A DNA stretch of 64,000 bases from JBDTNQ01 sp039933635 (lineage in GTDB: Bacteria > Acidobacteriota > Vicinamibacteria > Vicinamibacterales > SCN-69-37). The notes below the pieces were generated by a model. The model made no database searches. It was not told where the DNA came from and saw only the letters and a program-made list of their open reading frames with translations. The DNA lies in the NCBI GenBank assembly GCA_039933635.1, contig JBDTNQ010000003.1:1-64000 (forward strand), in the 5' to 3' direction. Numbering within the stretch: the first letter of the stretch is position 1; each line of letters starts with the position of its first letter. Both the position numbers and the translations under genes were made by a program. Below, piece by piece: positions 43,751 to 52,288 of this stretch.

Positions 43751-44890
43751 CTACGTCAGCAGCGCGTCCTTGCCGTACTGCACGCACTTCGCGATCTCGG
43801 CGTCCCACGTCGAGCCGGCCGGGACCAGGTATTCGAATTCGATCCCAACGGGGATCGCCCACTTGTTCTTCTTCAGCGTCTGCAACACATCCTTGATCGG
43901 CGTGTCGCCCTGGCCCCACGGCATGTTCTCCGATCGGTCGTGGCAGAGTTTCTTGCGATCCTTCAAGTGCATGCTCCAGATGCGGGCGTGGTGCTTTTCG
44001 ATCAGCGGCACCGGGCTGAGGCCCGTGCCCGCCACGTAGTGGCCGATGTCGAGCTGGAGCCCGTTGCGAGGCGACTGTGCCATCGCCTGATCCCAGGCGG
44101 TCATGGACGCCGTCGTGTGCAGGTGGTATCCGACGTTCACCTGGTGATGTGCGGCCGCGTCGCCAATCCGCTTGGAGAGCGCGGGATCTCCCGGCAGCTC
44201 CATCGTGATCTGCGTCGCGCCAAGCGCCTTGGCCGCGTTGAAGGCGTAGTCGTACTCGGCGTCCGACATCGGCTGCGTGAACGTGAAGCGGTACGCGTAG
44301 ATGGTCACGCCGGCGTCCGCGAACTTCTTGCGGACGTCCGTGAATTTACTCATCGGCACCGTGGTACGCCATTTCGTGACGGCTTCGGCCTGCGCCCGCG
44401 CGGCCGCTTGCTGCTCGGGTGACTGCGCGCCTCGTCCACCGCCGCCACCGCCCGCGGCAGGGGCGGCTGCCGAGGCCGGAGTCGGCACGCCGTTCGTGCA
44501 GGGAATGGCTCCGGGTGCCGGGGCCAGTTGTGCCGCCGCTGGCGCCGCAGCTGCCGGCGCCGCCGCTGCCGCACCCGCGCCGCCCGCGCGCGCGGGCGCT
44601 TGTGGCGCGCCCGCGTAACGCTCGACGACGGCATTGCTGATTTCGGTCTGACTCACGCCCAACCGCACCAGTGCTTTGAGGGCACCGTCGAGGTCGGACG
44701 CTTCGGGACCAAACCGGTATGGTGCGAAGACCCCAAAGGGCACGCCGCCCCACACCGAGTTGGGCTTGGCTTGAAATGCCCACAGGGAGCCGGATCGTCC
44801 CAGAAGACCGGCAGCTGGAAGCGCTGCGAGTGCGAGTTTGCCGAAATCACGACGTGAGTACGCGCTGATTCGATTGTGATGCCCAGACAT
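43751..44890 (-). CDS. TAT-exported sugar phosphate isomerase/epimerase-like protein with low-complexity insert
   Basis: Protein of 379 residues, same superfamily as the convergent gene. The start at 44890 follows GGAGG. A TAT signal (SRRDFGKLALAALPAAGLL) leads to the barrel. Recognisable parts are LVRLGVSQTEISNAVVERYAG, ITMELPGDPALSKRI, VNVGYHLHT, NGLQLDIGHYVAG, IWSMHLKDR and GIEFEYLVP, which carry the acidic and His ligands expected for a metal site. Between strands 1 and 2 lies a 75-residue Ala/Pro/Gly-rich insert, far from the active face. Probably a paralogue of its neighbour. Confidence 0.85.
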   Translation of the reverse strand: MSGHHNRISAYSRRDFGKLALAALPAAGLLGRSGSLWAFQAKPNSVWGGVPFGVFAPYRFGPEASDLDGALKALVRLGVSQTEISNAVVERYAGAPQAPARAGGAGAAAAAPAAAAPAAAQLAPAPGAIPCTNGVPTPASAAAPAAGGGGGGRGAQSPEQQAAARAQAEAVTKWRTTVPMSKFTDVRKKFADAGVTIYAYRFTFTQPMSDAEYDYAFNAAKALGATQITMELPGDPALSKRIGDAAAHHQVNVGYHLHTTASMTAWDQAMAQSPRNGLQLDIGHYVAGTGLSPVPLIEKHHARIWSMHLKDRKKLCHDRSENMPWGQGDTPIKDVLQTLKKNKWAIPVGIEFEYLVPAGSTWDAEIAKCVQYGKDALLT

Positions 44891-45018
44891 AGAAGCGCCT
44901 CCACAGGAGGCCGATGACGGCATCGGCCGGCCCGTTCTGCAGTGAATGTCGATGTGAGGGAGACGCTAACACAACTTGCCGACGCCGGCCTTACGGCGCG
45001 GGAGTATGGGCATGAGAC

Positions 45019-45051
45019 GAGACCGGGTCTTGTGGTGCTAGACCCGGTCTC
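45019..45051. repeat. Nested-palindrome family hairpin abutting a stop codon
   Basis: GAGACCGGGTCT and AGACCCGGTCTC form a 12-bp stem with a nine-base loop. The stem begins at the base after the TAA of the gene at 45052-45549. Confidence 0.85.
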
Positions 45052-45549
45052 TTAGTTCCGAATCAGCCGCGGGAGGTCGCGAAGTTCGTGGGCGAGCCGG
45101 CGCTGCTGCCGGCGCCAGAAGTCGAACCGCGCGGCCATTGTGTCCATCATGTGCGCGCGGACGCGGTCGCGACGGCGATGGGCGGCCTGAGCAAAGAACG
45201 CAGCGCCGAGCGTGGCGTACCACTCGACGTTGTGGCGCCGCTTCATCTGGTCGTGAAAGAAACCCGTGAAGAGCAGGCACTGCGCCGCGGCGGCTTCCAT
45301 GATGTCGGGATCGTGATGCTGACTGTGGTCCAGCACGAACAGGTCGAAGATCGTGCTGAGGCCGGTAGGACAGGCCGGGAAATCCGCCTGGGAGGCCGTC
45401 GACGTGGTCGCGAAGTGCGCGAGCACGCTGGCGTTGTAGAGCAGTTCGTCCGTGGGCGGCCGCGAATCTTCGCTGACGTCCTTCAACGTCTCGAAGAAGA
45501 ATCGGAGCGTCTGGCCTGTAGTGACGGGAAGCCAATCACCGGAGTCCAT
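45052..45549 (-). CDS. Soluble helical protein of unknown function
   Basis: Protein of 165 residues, predicted mostly helical (TGQTLRFFFETLKDVSED, TIFDLFVLDHSQHHDPDIMEAAAAQCLLF, DFWRRQQRRLAHELRDLPRL). The His/Asp cluster DHSQHHDPD could bind metal. No family is recognised. A repeat hairpin directly follows its stop. The start at 45549 is one of two close ATGs. Confidence 0.6.
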   Translation of the reverse strand: MDSGDWLPVTTGQTLRFFFETLKDVSEDSRPPTDELLYNASVLAHFATTSTASQADFPACPTGLSTIFDLFVLDHSQHHDPDIMEAAAAQCLLFTGFFHDQMKRRHNVEWYATLGAAFFAQAAHRRRDRVRAHMMDTMAARFDFWRRQQRRLAHELRDLPRLIRN

Positions 45550-45722
45550 ACCTGCCACTCAGCAAAGGCCATGCCGCGAGCGGCCTGCGCGAGGATCACG
45601 CCGCGCGGCTGTCTCCGCGAGCTGCCGACGCGTGGAGATGTCAGCCAGGGCTGCATTTTGTCGACAAATCGACCTGGATCACCATCGTGGACCCTCGGTG
45701 ATAGTCTTCCTCGCCTCAGGCG

Positions 45723-47672
45723 ATGAGCTCACACCCGCTTCGCCTCCTCGCCGGTATCGCGCTGGTCGCGCTGTGTGCCGCATCCTCGTCAGCGGAGGTG
45801 GTCCGCATCGAGGTTCGGCGTCGCGATACCGTGGGCGGTTTCGAACGGCTCATTGGCCGCGTCTTCTTCACCATCAATCCAAAGGCATTGTCCAGTCGGG
45901 ACATCGCCGACATCGACCTCGCGCCGACGAACGCAGCCGGACTCGTCGAGTTCTCATCTGATCTCTTGCTCTTCCGGCCGCGAGACGTGGCCCGGGGCCG
46001 CGGCGCGGTCTTCCTGGAAGTTGTCAACCGCGGACGCGATCAGTCGCTCGGGCTCATGAGCGCAGCCCTGCAGCGCGATCTCGCGCCTGAGCAGTGGAGC
46101 CTCGGCGATCGATTCGTGCTCACACAAGGCTTCACGCTGGCCTTCCTCGGATGGCAGTTCGACGTCCAGCCACCGCAGGGCCTGACGTTCCAGGCGCCGA
46201 CTGCGCCCGTGCGAGGGGATGTGCGTGCGTCCTACGTCCATCGCGCCGTGAATGCACGGCCGACCGCGTTCGCTGTTGCGTACTGCGCCCACGACGCGCA
46301 GCAACCAGACGCGGTCCTGACGGTTCGATCCCGCATCGACGGTCCCGCGGAGGTACTGCCGCGCTCAGCGTGGCGGTTTGGTCCTGGTGGGTGTTCGATT
46401 CAACTGCCTTCTGGAACTCGCTCCGGTCTTTACGAGGCGATCTATCAGGCCAGCGGATCGCCGATTGCGGGGTTGGGACTCGCGGCCGTGAGGGACTTCG
46501 CGTCCTACGTGCGATACGGCGGTCCGGCCACGGGACTGGACGATGGCCGGCATCCGGCGGCTCGAGTGATTGGGTTCGGCTACTCGCAGAGCGGCCGGTT
46601 CCTCCGGGAGTTCGTGCGCGACGGCTTCAATGCGGATGCCGAGGGGCGTCGCGTTTTCGACGGGCTGCTGATCGCGTCAGCCGGCGCGGGAGGCGGCAGC
46701 TTCAACCACCGCTTTGCGACGCCGGGTGAAGCGGGGAACTCGGTCCTGTCGATCCTGCGACCCGTCGACATCCCGCCGTTTGTCGACGAGGGCCTGCTTG
46801 CGCGCGCGGCGTCGGCAGGTGTGGTGCCGCGCATCTTCTACACGCTCTCGTCGACGGAGTATTGGGCACGCGCCGCGTCGCTGACACACACGAACGGCAC
46901 CGGGACGTCGGATGTTGCGCTCACTCCCTCATCGCGCATTTATTTTCTGGCAGGCACGCCCCACTCCGGCGGACCGTTGCCGCCCACGCGCATGCCGGAC
47001 TACCAGCACGCGCTCAACTTCGCCGAGCAACGCTGGGTGCTGCGGGCGCTCTTGATTGCGATGGACGACTGGATTCGTGCGGCGATCGAGCCTCCGCCAT
47101 CGCGATATCCCACGACGACCAGCGGCGAGTTGGTGACGCGCGACCTGGTCCGGTTTCCGCGGCTGCCATCTCTTCCGTTTCCGACCTACATGCCGCAGGT
47201 GTGGCCCATGGACTACGGTCCCGAGTTCTCAACGTCGCGGGTCATGACAAGAGCACGGCCGCTGCTCGGGACGCCTTTCGCGTTGCGGGTGCCGCAGGTC
47301 AACGCCGACGGGAACGATCTCGGCGGGATCGCCCTGCCGGAGATCGCCGTGCCGCTCGGCACGTACAGCGGATGGAACGTCTCGAATCCCCCGCTGCCGG
47401 ACCTGGGTTACCTCGCCGGACTCGTCGGCAGCTTCGAGCCGTTCATGCGTACCCGCCGCGATCGGCAGAAGGCCGGCGATTCGCGTCTGTCGATCGAGGA
47501 GCGGTACAGAGGCCTGGGCGACTACCTCGATCGCGTCTCACGCGCGGCCAAGGCTCTCGTGCTGGAGCGATTCCTGCTGCCACGTGACGTATCCGCGGTC
47601 GTGGACCGAGCGCGCGCGATGTGGGAAGTGATTGTCGACATCGGTGCGGACGATGTCGGATCGAGGAATTGA
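45723..47672 (+). CDS. Exported alpha/beta hydrolase (Abhydrolase_10-like)
   Basis: Secreted protein of 649 residues. A signal peptide (LRLLAGIALVALCAASSSA) is followed by a large domain of the alpha/beta-hydrolase type annotated in many proteobacteria and acidobacteria as an alpha/beta hydrolase domain-containing protein. The nucleophile elbow is GYSQSGR (Ser in ARVIGFGYSQSGRFLREF). YFLAGTPHSGG near residue 420 supplies a candidate catalytic His. A 12-bp palindrome TTTGTCGACAAA lies 55 bases upstream. Substrate unknown. Confidence 0.85.
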   Translation: MSSHPLRLLAGIALVALCAASSSAEVVRIEVRRRDTVGGFERLIGRVFFTINPKALSSRDIADIDLAPTNAAGLVEFSSDLLLFRPRDVARGRGAVFLEVVNRGRDQSLGLMSAALQRDLAPEQWSLGDRFVLTQGFTLAFLGWQFDVQPPQGLTFQAPTAPVRGDVRASYVHRAVNARPTAFAVAYCAHDAQQPDAVLTVRSRIDGPAEVLPRSAWRFGPGGCSIQLPSGTRSGLYEAIYQASGSPIAGLGLAAVRDFASYVRYGGPATGLDDGRHPAARVIGFGYSQSGRFLREFVRDGFNADAEGRRVFDGLLIASAGAGGGSFNHRFATPGEAGNSVLSILRPVDIPPFVDEGLLARAASAGVVPRIFYTLSSTEYWARAASLTHTNGTGTSDVALTPSSRIYFLAGTPHSGGPLPPTRMPDYQHALNFAEQRWVLRALLIAMDDWIRAAIEPPPSRYPTTTSGELVTRDLVRFPRLPSLPFPTYMPQVWPMDYGPEFSTSRVMTRARPLLGTPFALRVPQVNADGNDLGGIALPEIAVPLGTYSGWNVSNPPLPDLGYLAGLVGSFEPFMRTRRDRQKAGDSRLSIEERYRGLGDYLDRVSRAAKALVLERFLLPRDVSAVVDRARAMWEVIVDIGADDVGSRN

Positions 47673-47700
47673 CGGCCGCCAACACAGGAGGCCGGGGCGA

Positions 47701-47889
47701 TCAGCGGCGCCGGGCGATCCTGATCATCAGCAGACCCGCGCATATCAGCGCGCCGCCCCTGTAGGCCCACGGCGTCTGACTGATCATGAAACTCGTCGCG
47801 GGGTACGGGAAATAGCCGGTGCCCTGTCCGAGCCAGATCAGGCCGATGAGGCACGCCAGGATGCCGAAGATACGAAGCACGGTTCTCAT
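47701..47889 (-). CDS. Small two-helix membrane protein
   Basis: Protein of 62 residues with two membrane helices (LRIFGILACLIGLIWLGQG and YRGGALICAGLLMIRIA) and a conserved-looking linker GYFPYPATSFMI. Similar short proteins occur in many bacteria without a known role. Start at 47889 is the only reasonable one. Confidence 0.65.
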   Translation of the reverse strand: MRTVLRIFGILACLIGLIWLGQGTGYFPYPATSFMISQTPWAYRGGALICAGLLMIRIARRR

Positions 47890-48025
47890 GGCGTGAATGG
47901 TCGTCAGCGTGAGCTGCGAGCATAGCGAAGATGAGCGGGCGCTGGAGGCCGAGATCCCCGTGCTCGAGCGACTTTGCGCTCTCGTTCAGAAAGCGTGACG
48001 GCCGCGCCCGGGCCTCGATTCGATT

Positions 48026-48112
48026 TGGTGCGGAAGAGGGGACTCGAACCCCTACGAGATTGCTCCCGCCAGCCCCTCAAGCTGGTGCGTCTGCCAATTC
48101 CGCCACTTCCGC
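48026..48112 (-). tRNA. tRNA-Leu (GAG)
   Basis: A type II tRNA on the minus strand. Acceptor GCGGAAG pairs with CTTCCGC, the discriminator is A and CCA is encoded. The anticodon stem CCAGC/GCTGG encloses loop TTGAGGG with anticodon GAG. It has a long variable arm and the T arm GGGG-TTCGAGT-CCCC, all as expected for leucine. Confidence 0.95.
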
Positions 48113-48227
48113 GTGGGTGTGACCGCCGCCCCTTCGAGGGGCCCGCGGTGACTGGCCAGCCTCGAAGTATATGGCACAAGCCGCACGGCGCAAATAGAGG
48201 AGGGAGCACCGCCGGTGTGCGGACTTC

Positions 48228-48520
48228 CTATCGTCCCGACGCCGCCGGCCTTGTGAGTTCATCGAACCAGTTGAGGACGACGTTCAGTCGCGCATCGGCG
48301 GACTCGCCCTTCACCATCACGAATCGCTCTGCCATCCGGAGAGAACTGCGCGCCGCCCTCGCCCCTCGGCGTGGCGACAAGCGCGTGCGGCGTCGGATTA
48401 GCACGCAGCGAGAGGATATACACGTCGCGCGCCATCGCCGCCGTGGTCCTCGAGAACAGCAGGCCGACACGTCGGCCGCGATGCTCGAGGGGGAGGCGTC
48501 TTTCGTCGTGTTCGGGATGG
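48228..48520 (-). pseudogene. Remnant of a Ser/Thr kinase C-terminal propeller
   Basis: One frame reads GLLFSRTTAAMARDVYILSL, then RANPTPHALVATPRGEGGAQ and FSPDGR, a TolB-like propeller blade as in the kinase at 5.9 kb. The reading then jumps frame to MAERFVMVKGESADARLNVV and LNWFDELTRP, which is the usual C-terminal end of such kinases. A deletion with frameshift has removed the sequence between the two blades and all upstream domains. A stop also lies upstream in the first frame. Confidence 0.7.
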
Positions 48521-48604
48521 ATTCGGCTCTAGCGGCACCGTGCCGCGAGATGAGCGGAAGGCTTTTGCGGCAGGCCCCTGCCTGCCGGACTCGAATCCGG
48601 GACG

Positions 48605-49003
48605 CTACTTGGCGGGCGCTGGTGCCGGCGTCGCGGGTGCGGGTGTCGCCGGGGTTGGCGGATTGGTTGTCGGCGCGGCTGGGGTCGTCGCCAGGGGCAT
48701 CGGCAACGCGGGCGCGGTCTGTTGCGTCGGGACCGCGGGAGCGGCCACGCCGCTGACCACCGATCCGCCGCCGTGGCGGCCCATCAGGGTCAGACCGAAC
48801 GCACCCAAGAGAAACAAAGTGCCGAGAATCGTCGTCGCCCGCGTGAGCACGGTCGCGCCCGCCCGCGCGCCAAAGGCGGTCTGGCTGCTCGCGCCGCCAA
48901 ACGCCGCGGCCATATCGCCGCCCTTGCCCTGCTGAAGAAGGACCACGACGAGCAGCAGGATGGAGATCAGGACGTACAGGGCCACGAGGGCGTAATACAA
49001 CAT
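48605..49003 (-). CDS. secG: Preprotein translocase subunit SecG
   Basis: Inner-membrane component of SecYEG, 132 residues. Two helices (ALVALYVLISILLLVVVLLQ and ATTILGTLFLLGAFGLTL) flank the conserved QQGKGGDMAAAFGGASSQTAFG loop. A Pro/Ala/Thr tail of about 55 residues extends beyond the usual 75-110 residue length. It follows tpiA on the same strand, a linkage seen in many bacteria. A GC-rich hairpin lies downstream (48570-48592) without a T-run. Confidence 0.95.
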   Translation of the reverse strand: MLYYALVALYVLISILLLVVVLLQQGKGGDMAAAFGGASSQTAFGARAGATVLTRATTILGTLFLLGAFGLTLMGRHGGGSVVSGVAAPAVPTQQTAPALPMPLATTPAAPTTNPPTPATPAPATPAPAPAK

Positions 49004-49061
49004 AACGATTGAGGATACTACGGGCTGCGGCAGGCCGGCTACCGGCTCCAGGCAGGCGCTG

Positions 49062-49073
49062 GACCTGAAGGTC
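49062..49073. repeat. Partial REP-like hairpin in the tpiA-secG gap
   Basis: GACCT-GA-AGGTC with 3' flank AAAGCTCC. The core matches the hairpins at 13626 and 30119 but the outer stem has decayed. Confidence 0.55.
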
Positions 49074-49118
49074 TAAAGCTCCAAGGAACGATATGCCCCA
49101 ACCCTTGAGCCCTGGGCC

Positions 49119-49877
49119 CTAGGTCTTGCTCTTGCTGATGATCTCGAAAAAGCTCCGCACGTCCAGGCTGGCGCCGCCGATGAGGGCGCCGTCGACGTCT
49201 GGCAGCGCGATGAGGGTCGCGATGTTGTCCGGCTTGACTGACCCGCCGTACTGGATGCGGCAGGCGTCGGCTGCAGCGCCGCCAAACCAGGAGCGGAGCC
49301 GCGTCCGGATGTGGCGGTGGGCCTCGTCGGCCTCGGCCGGTGTGGCGTTCTTCCCGGTGCCGATCGCCCACACGGGTTCGTAGGCGATGATTAGCGCGGC
49401 AATCTGGTCAGCGGTGAGGCCGTCGAGCCCGTCCTTCACCTGACGATCCAGCACTGCCGGCATCTGGCTGCTTTCGCGCTCCTCGAGCGTTTCGCCGACG
49501 CACACGATCGGCGTGAGGTCCGCCCCGATCGCCGCGCGCACCTTGCGGTTCACCGACGCGTCGGTCTCACCGAACAGCCGGCGACGTTCCGAATGACCGA
49601 TGATCACGTAGGTTGCGCCCGCGTCCTTGACCATCGTGGCGCTTATCTCACCGGTGAACGCGCCTTCACGTTCGAAGGACATGTTCTGCGCGGCCACGCC
49701 GATGTTGGTGTTCCTCGCGGCCTCGGCCGCCGTCCCGATCGACGTGAATGGCGGCGCTACGATGATCTCGACCCCCGTCGCGCCCTTCGTGAGCGCACTT
49801 AGCTCACGCACGTATGCGAGTGTCTCGTGCGTGGTCTTGAACATCTTCCAGTTGGCGGCAAGGACGGGTATGCGCAT
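49119..49877 (-). CDS. tpiA: Triose-phosphate isomerase
   Basis: Glycolytic enzyme of 252 residues that interconverts DHAP and glyceraldehyde 3-phosphate. Active-site residues are present: Asn-x-Lys in ANWKMFKT, His in VIIGHSERR, the catalytic Glu in AYEPVWAIGTGK and the phosphate loop GGSVKPDN. Length is normal. It lies third in the gap-pgk-tpiA cluster but is separated from pgk by about 145 bp holding two repeat palindromes, which may weaken co-transcription. Confidence 0.98.
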   Translation of the reverse strand: MRIPVLAANWKMFKTTHETLAYVRELSALTKGATGVEIIVAPPFTSIGTAAEAARNTNIGVAAQNMSFEREGAFTGEISATMVKDAGATYVIIGHSERRRLFGETDASVNRKVRAAIGADLTPIVCVGETLEERESSQMPAVLDRQVKDGLDGLTADQIAALIIAYEPVWAIGTGKNATPAEADEAHRHIRTRLRSWFGGAAADACRIQYGGSVKPDNIATLIALPDVDGALIGGASLDVRSFFEIISKSKT

Positions 49878-49897
49878 CGGAAACCTAACCTGGTCAG

Positions 49898-49927
49898 GAG
49901 ACCGGGTCTCTTAACAGACCCGGTCTC
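49898..49927. repeat. Nested palindrome, first of a pair between pgk and tpiA
   Basis: GAGACCGGGTCTC and AGACCCGGTCTC joined by TTAAC, 20 bases upstream of the tpiA start. Confidence 0.85.
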
Positions 49928-49990
49928 TAAATTGCGATAGAGGGCCGTTTCCGCTCAAACAGCCCGATCGTGATGTTGATAGTCGATAAC

Positions 49991-50020
49991 AAGACCGGGT
50001 CTCTTAAGAGACCCGGTCTC
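49991..50020. repeat. Nested palindrome, second of a pair between pgk and tpiA
   Basis: A 30-bp palindrome, perfect except at the outermost base pair, centred on TTAA, ending two bases from the pgk stop. With the copy at 49898 it bounds a 63-bp interior unlike that of elements A and B. Confidence 0.85.
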
Positions 50021-50022
50021 CT

Positions 50023-51195
<1,173 letters not shown>

Positions 51196-51203
51196 GGCCA
51201 CGC

Positions 51204-52214
51204 TTAGAGGCCCTTCGTCGCCATGTAGAGGATCAGGTCCACACAGCGGCTGGAGTAGCCCCATTCGTTGTCGTACCACGACAACACCTTGACGAAATTG
51301 CCGCCCATCACCTTCGTGTAGCCGGCATCGACGATGGAGGAGTGCGGATTCGAGCGGAAATCGATCGACACGAGCGGCGCCGTTTCGACGTCCAGATAGC
51401 CCTTCAGCGGGCCCTTCGCCGCCGCCGTGAACGCGGCGTTCACCTCTTCGGCCGTGCAGGTCTTGTTGACGAGCACATTGAGGTCGACCACGGAGACGGT
51501 CGGCGTCGGGACGCGCAACGAGATCCCGTCCAGCTTGCCCTTCAGCTGCGGCAGGACCTCGCCCACGGCGGCCGCGGCACCGGTCGTCGTCGGGATGATC
51601 GAGAGTGCGGCCGCGCGGGCGCGCCGCAGGTCCTTGTGTGGCAGGTCGAGCAACTGCTGGTCGTTCGTGTAGGCATGGCAGGTTGTCATCCAGCCCTTGT
51701 CGATGCCGAACGATTCGTCGAGCACCTTGGCGATCGGCGCCAGGCAGTTGGTCGTGCACGAGGCGTTGGAAATGATGTGGTGCTTGGCCGGATCGTAGGT
51801 CTCGTGGTTCACGCCGAGGACGAACGTCGCGTCCGGCTTCTTGGCGGGCGCCGTGATGACGACACGCTTGGCGCCGGCCGCGATGTGCTTGGCCGCGCCT
51901 TCGCGGTCGGTGAAGCGGCCTGTGCACTCGAACACCACGTCCACGCCGAGGTCCTTCCACGGCAGCAGCGACGGATCCTTCTGGGCGAGCACCTGGAACT
52001 TGTCGCCGGCGACCGTGATGGTGTCGCCCGTCGCGCTGATGTCGGCCTTCAGGTTCCCCAGGATCGAGTCGTACTTGAGCAGGTGCGCCAGCGTTGCCGC
52101 GTCGGTGAGGTCGTTCACCGCCACGATGTCGATCTCGCCCTTGTAGGGCATCGCCGCTCGCATGATGTTGCGTCCGATACGCCCGAACCCGTTGATACCT
52201 ACCTTGATGGCCAT
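51204..52214 (-). CDS. gap: Glyceraldehyde-3-phosphate dehydrogenase, type I
   Basis: NAD-dependent glycolytic enzyme of 336 residues. The start at 52214 follows AGAGGAG. The nucleotide fold opens with KVGINGFGRIGRN. Catalytic Cys153 is in SNASCTTNCLAP, with the family signatures VISAP-like VVITAPAKK and SWYDNEWGYSSR. First gene of the glycolytic cluster. Confidence 0.98.
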   Translation of the reverse strand: MAIKVGINGFGRIGRNIMRAAMPYKGEIDIVAVNDLTDAATLAHLLKYDSILGNLKADISATGDTITVAGDKFQVLAQKDPSLLPWKDLGVDVVFECTGRFTDREGAAKHIAAGAKRVVITAPAKKPDATFVLGVNHETYDPAKHHIISNASCTTNCLAPIAKVLDESFGIDKGWMTTCHAYTNDQQLLDLPHKDLRRARAAALSIIPTTTGAAAAVGEVLPQLKGKLDGISLRVPTPTVSVVDLNVLVNKTCTAEEVNAAFTAAAKGPLKGYLDVETAPLVSIDFRSNPHSSIVDAGYTKVMGGNFVKVLSWYDNEWGYSSRCVDLILYMATKGL

Positions 52215-52288
52215 TCCAGAAGCTCCTCTCGTCGAATCAGGACTCACGTGCAAAAAGGGAATTGTATCAAAGCGGGTATCATCCTCCC

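Noticed and set aside
45657..45668. 12-bp palindrome TTTGTCGACAAA upstream of the alpha/beta hydrolase
   Set aside because: Could be an operator, but a single short palindrome with no regulator or second copy is not enough to call it.
48575..48604. GGATTCGAGTCC resembling a tRNA T arm downstream of secG
   Set aside because: The arm does not pair correctly around a seven-base loop and no acceptor or anticodon stem can be formed; it is probably part of the secG 3' hairpin region.
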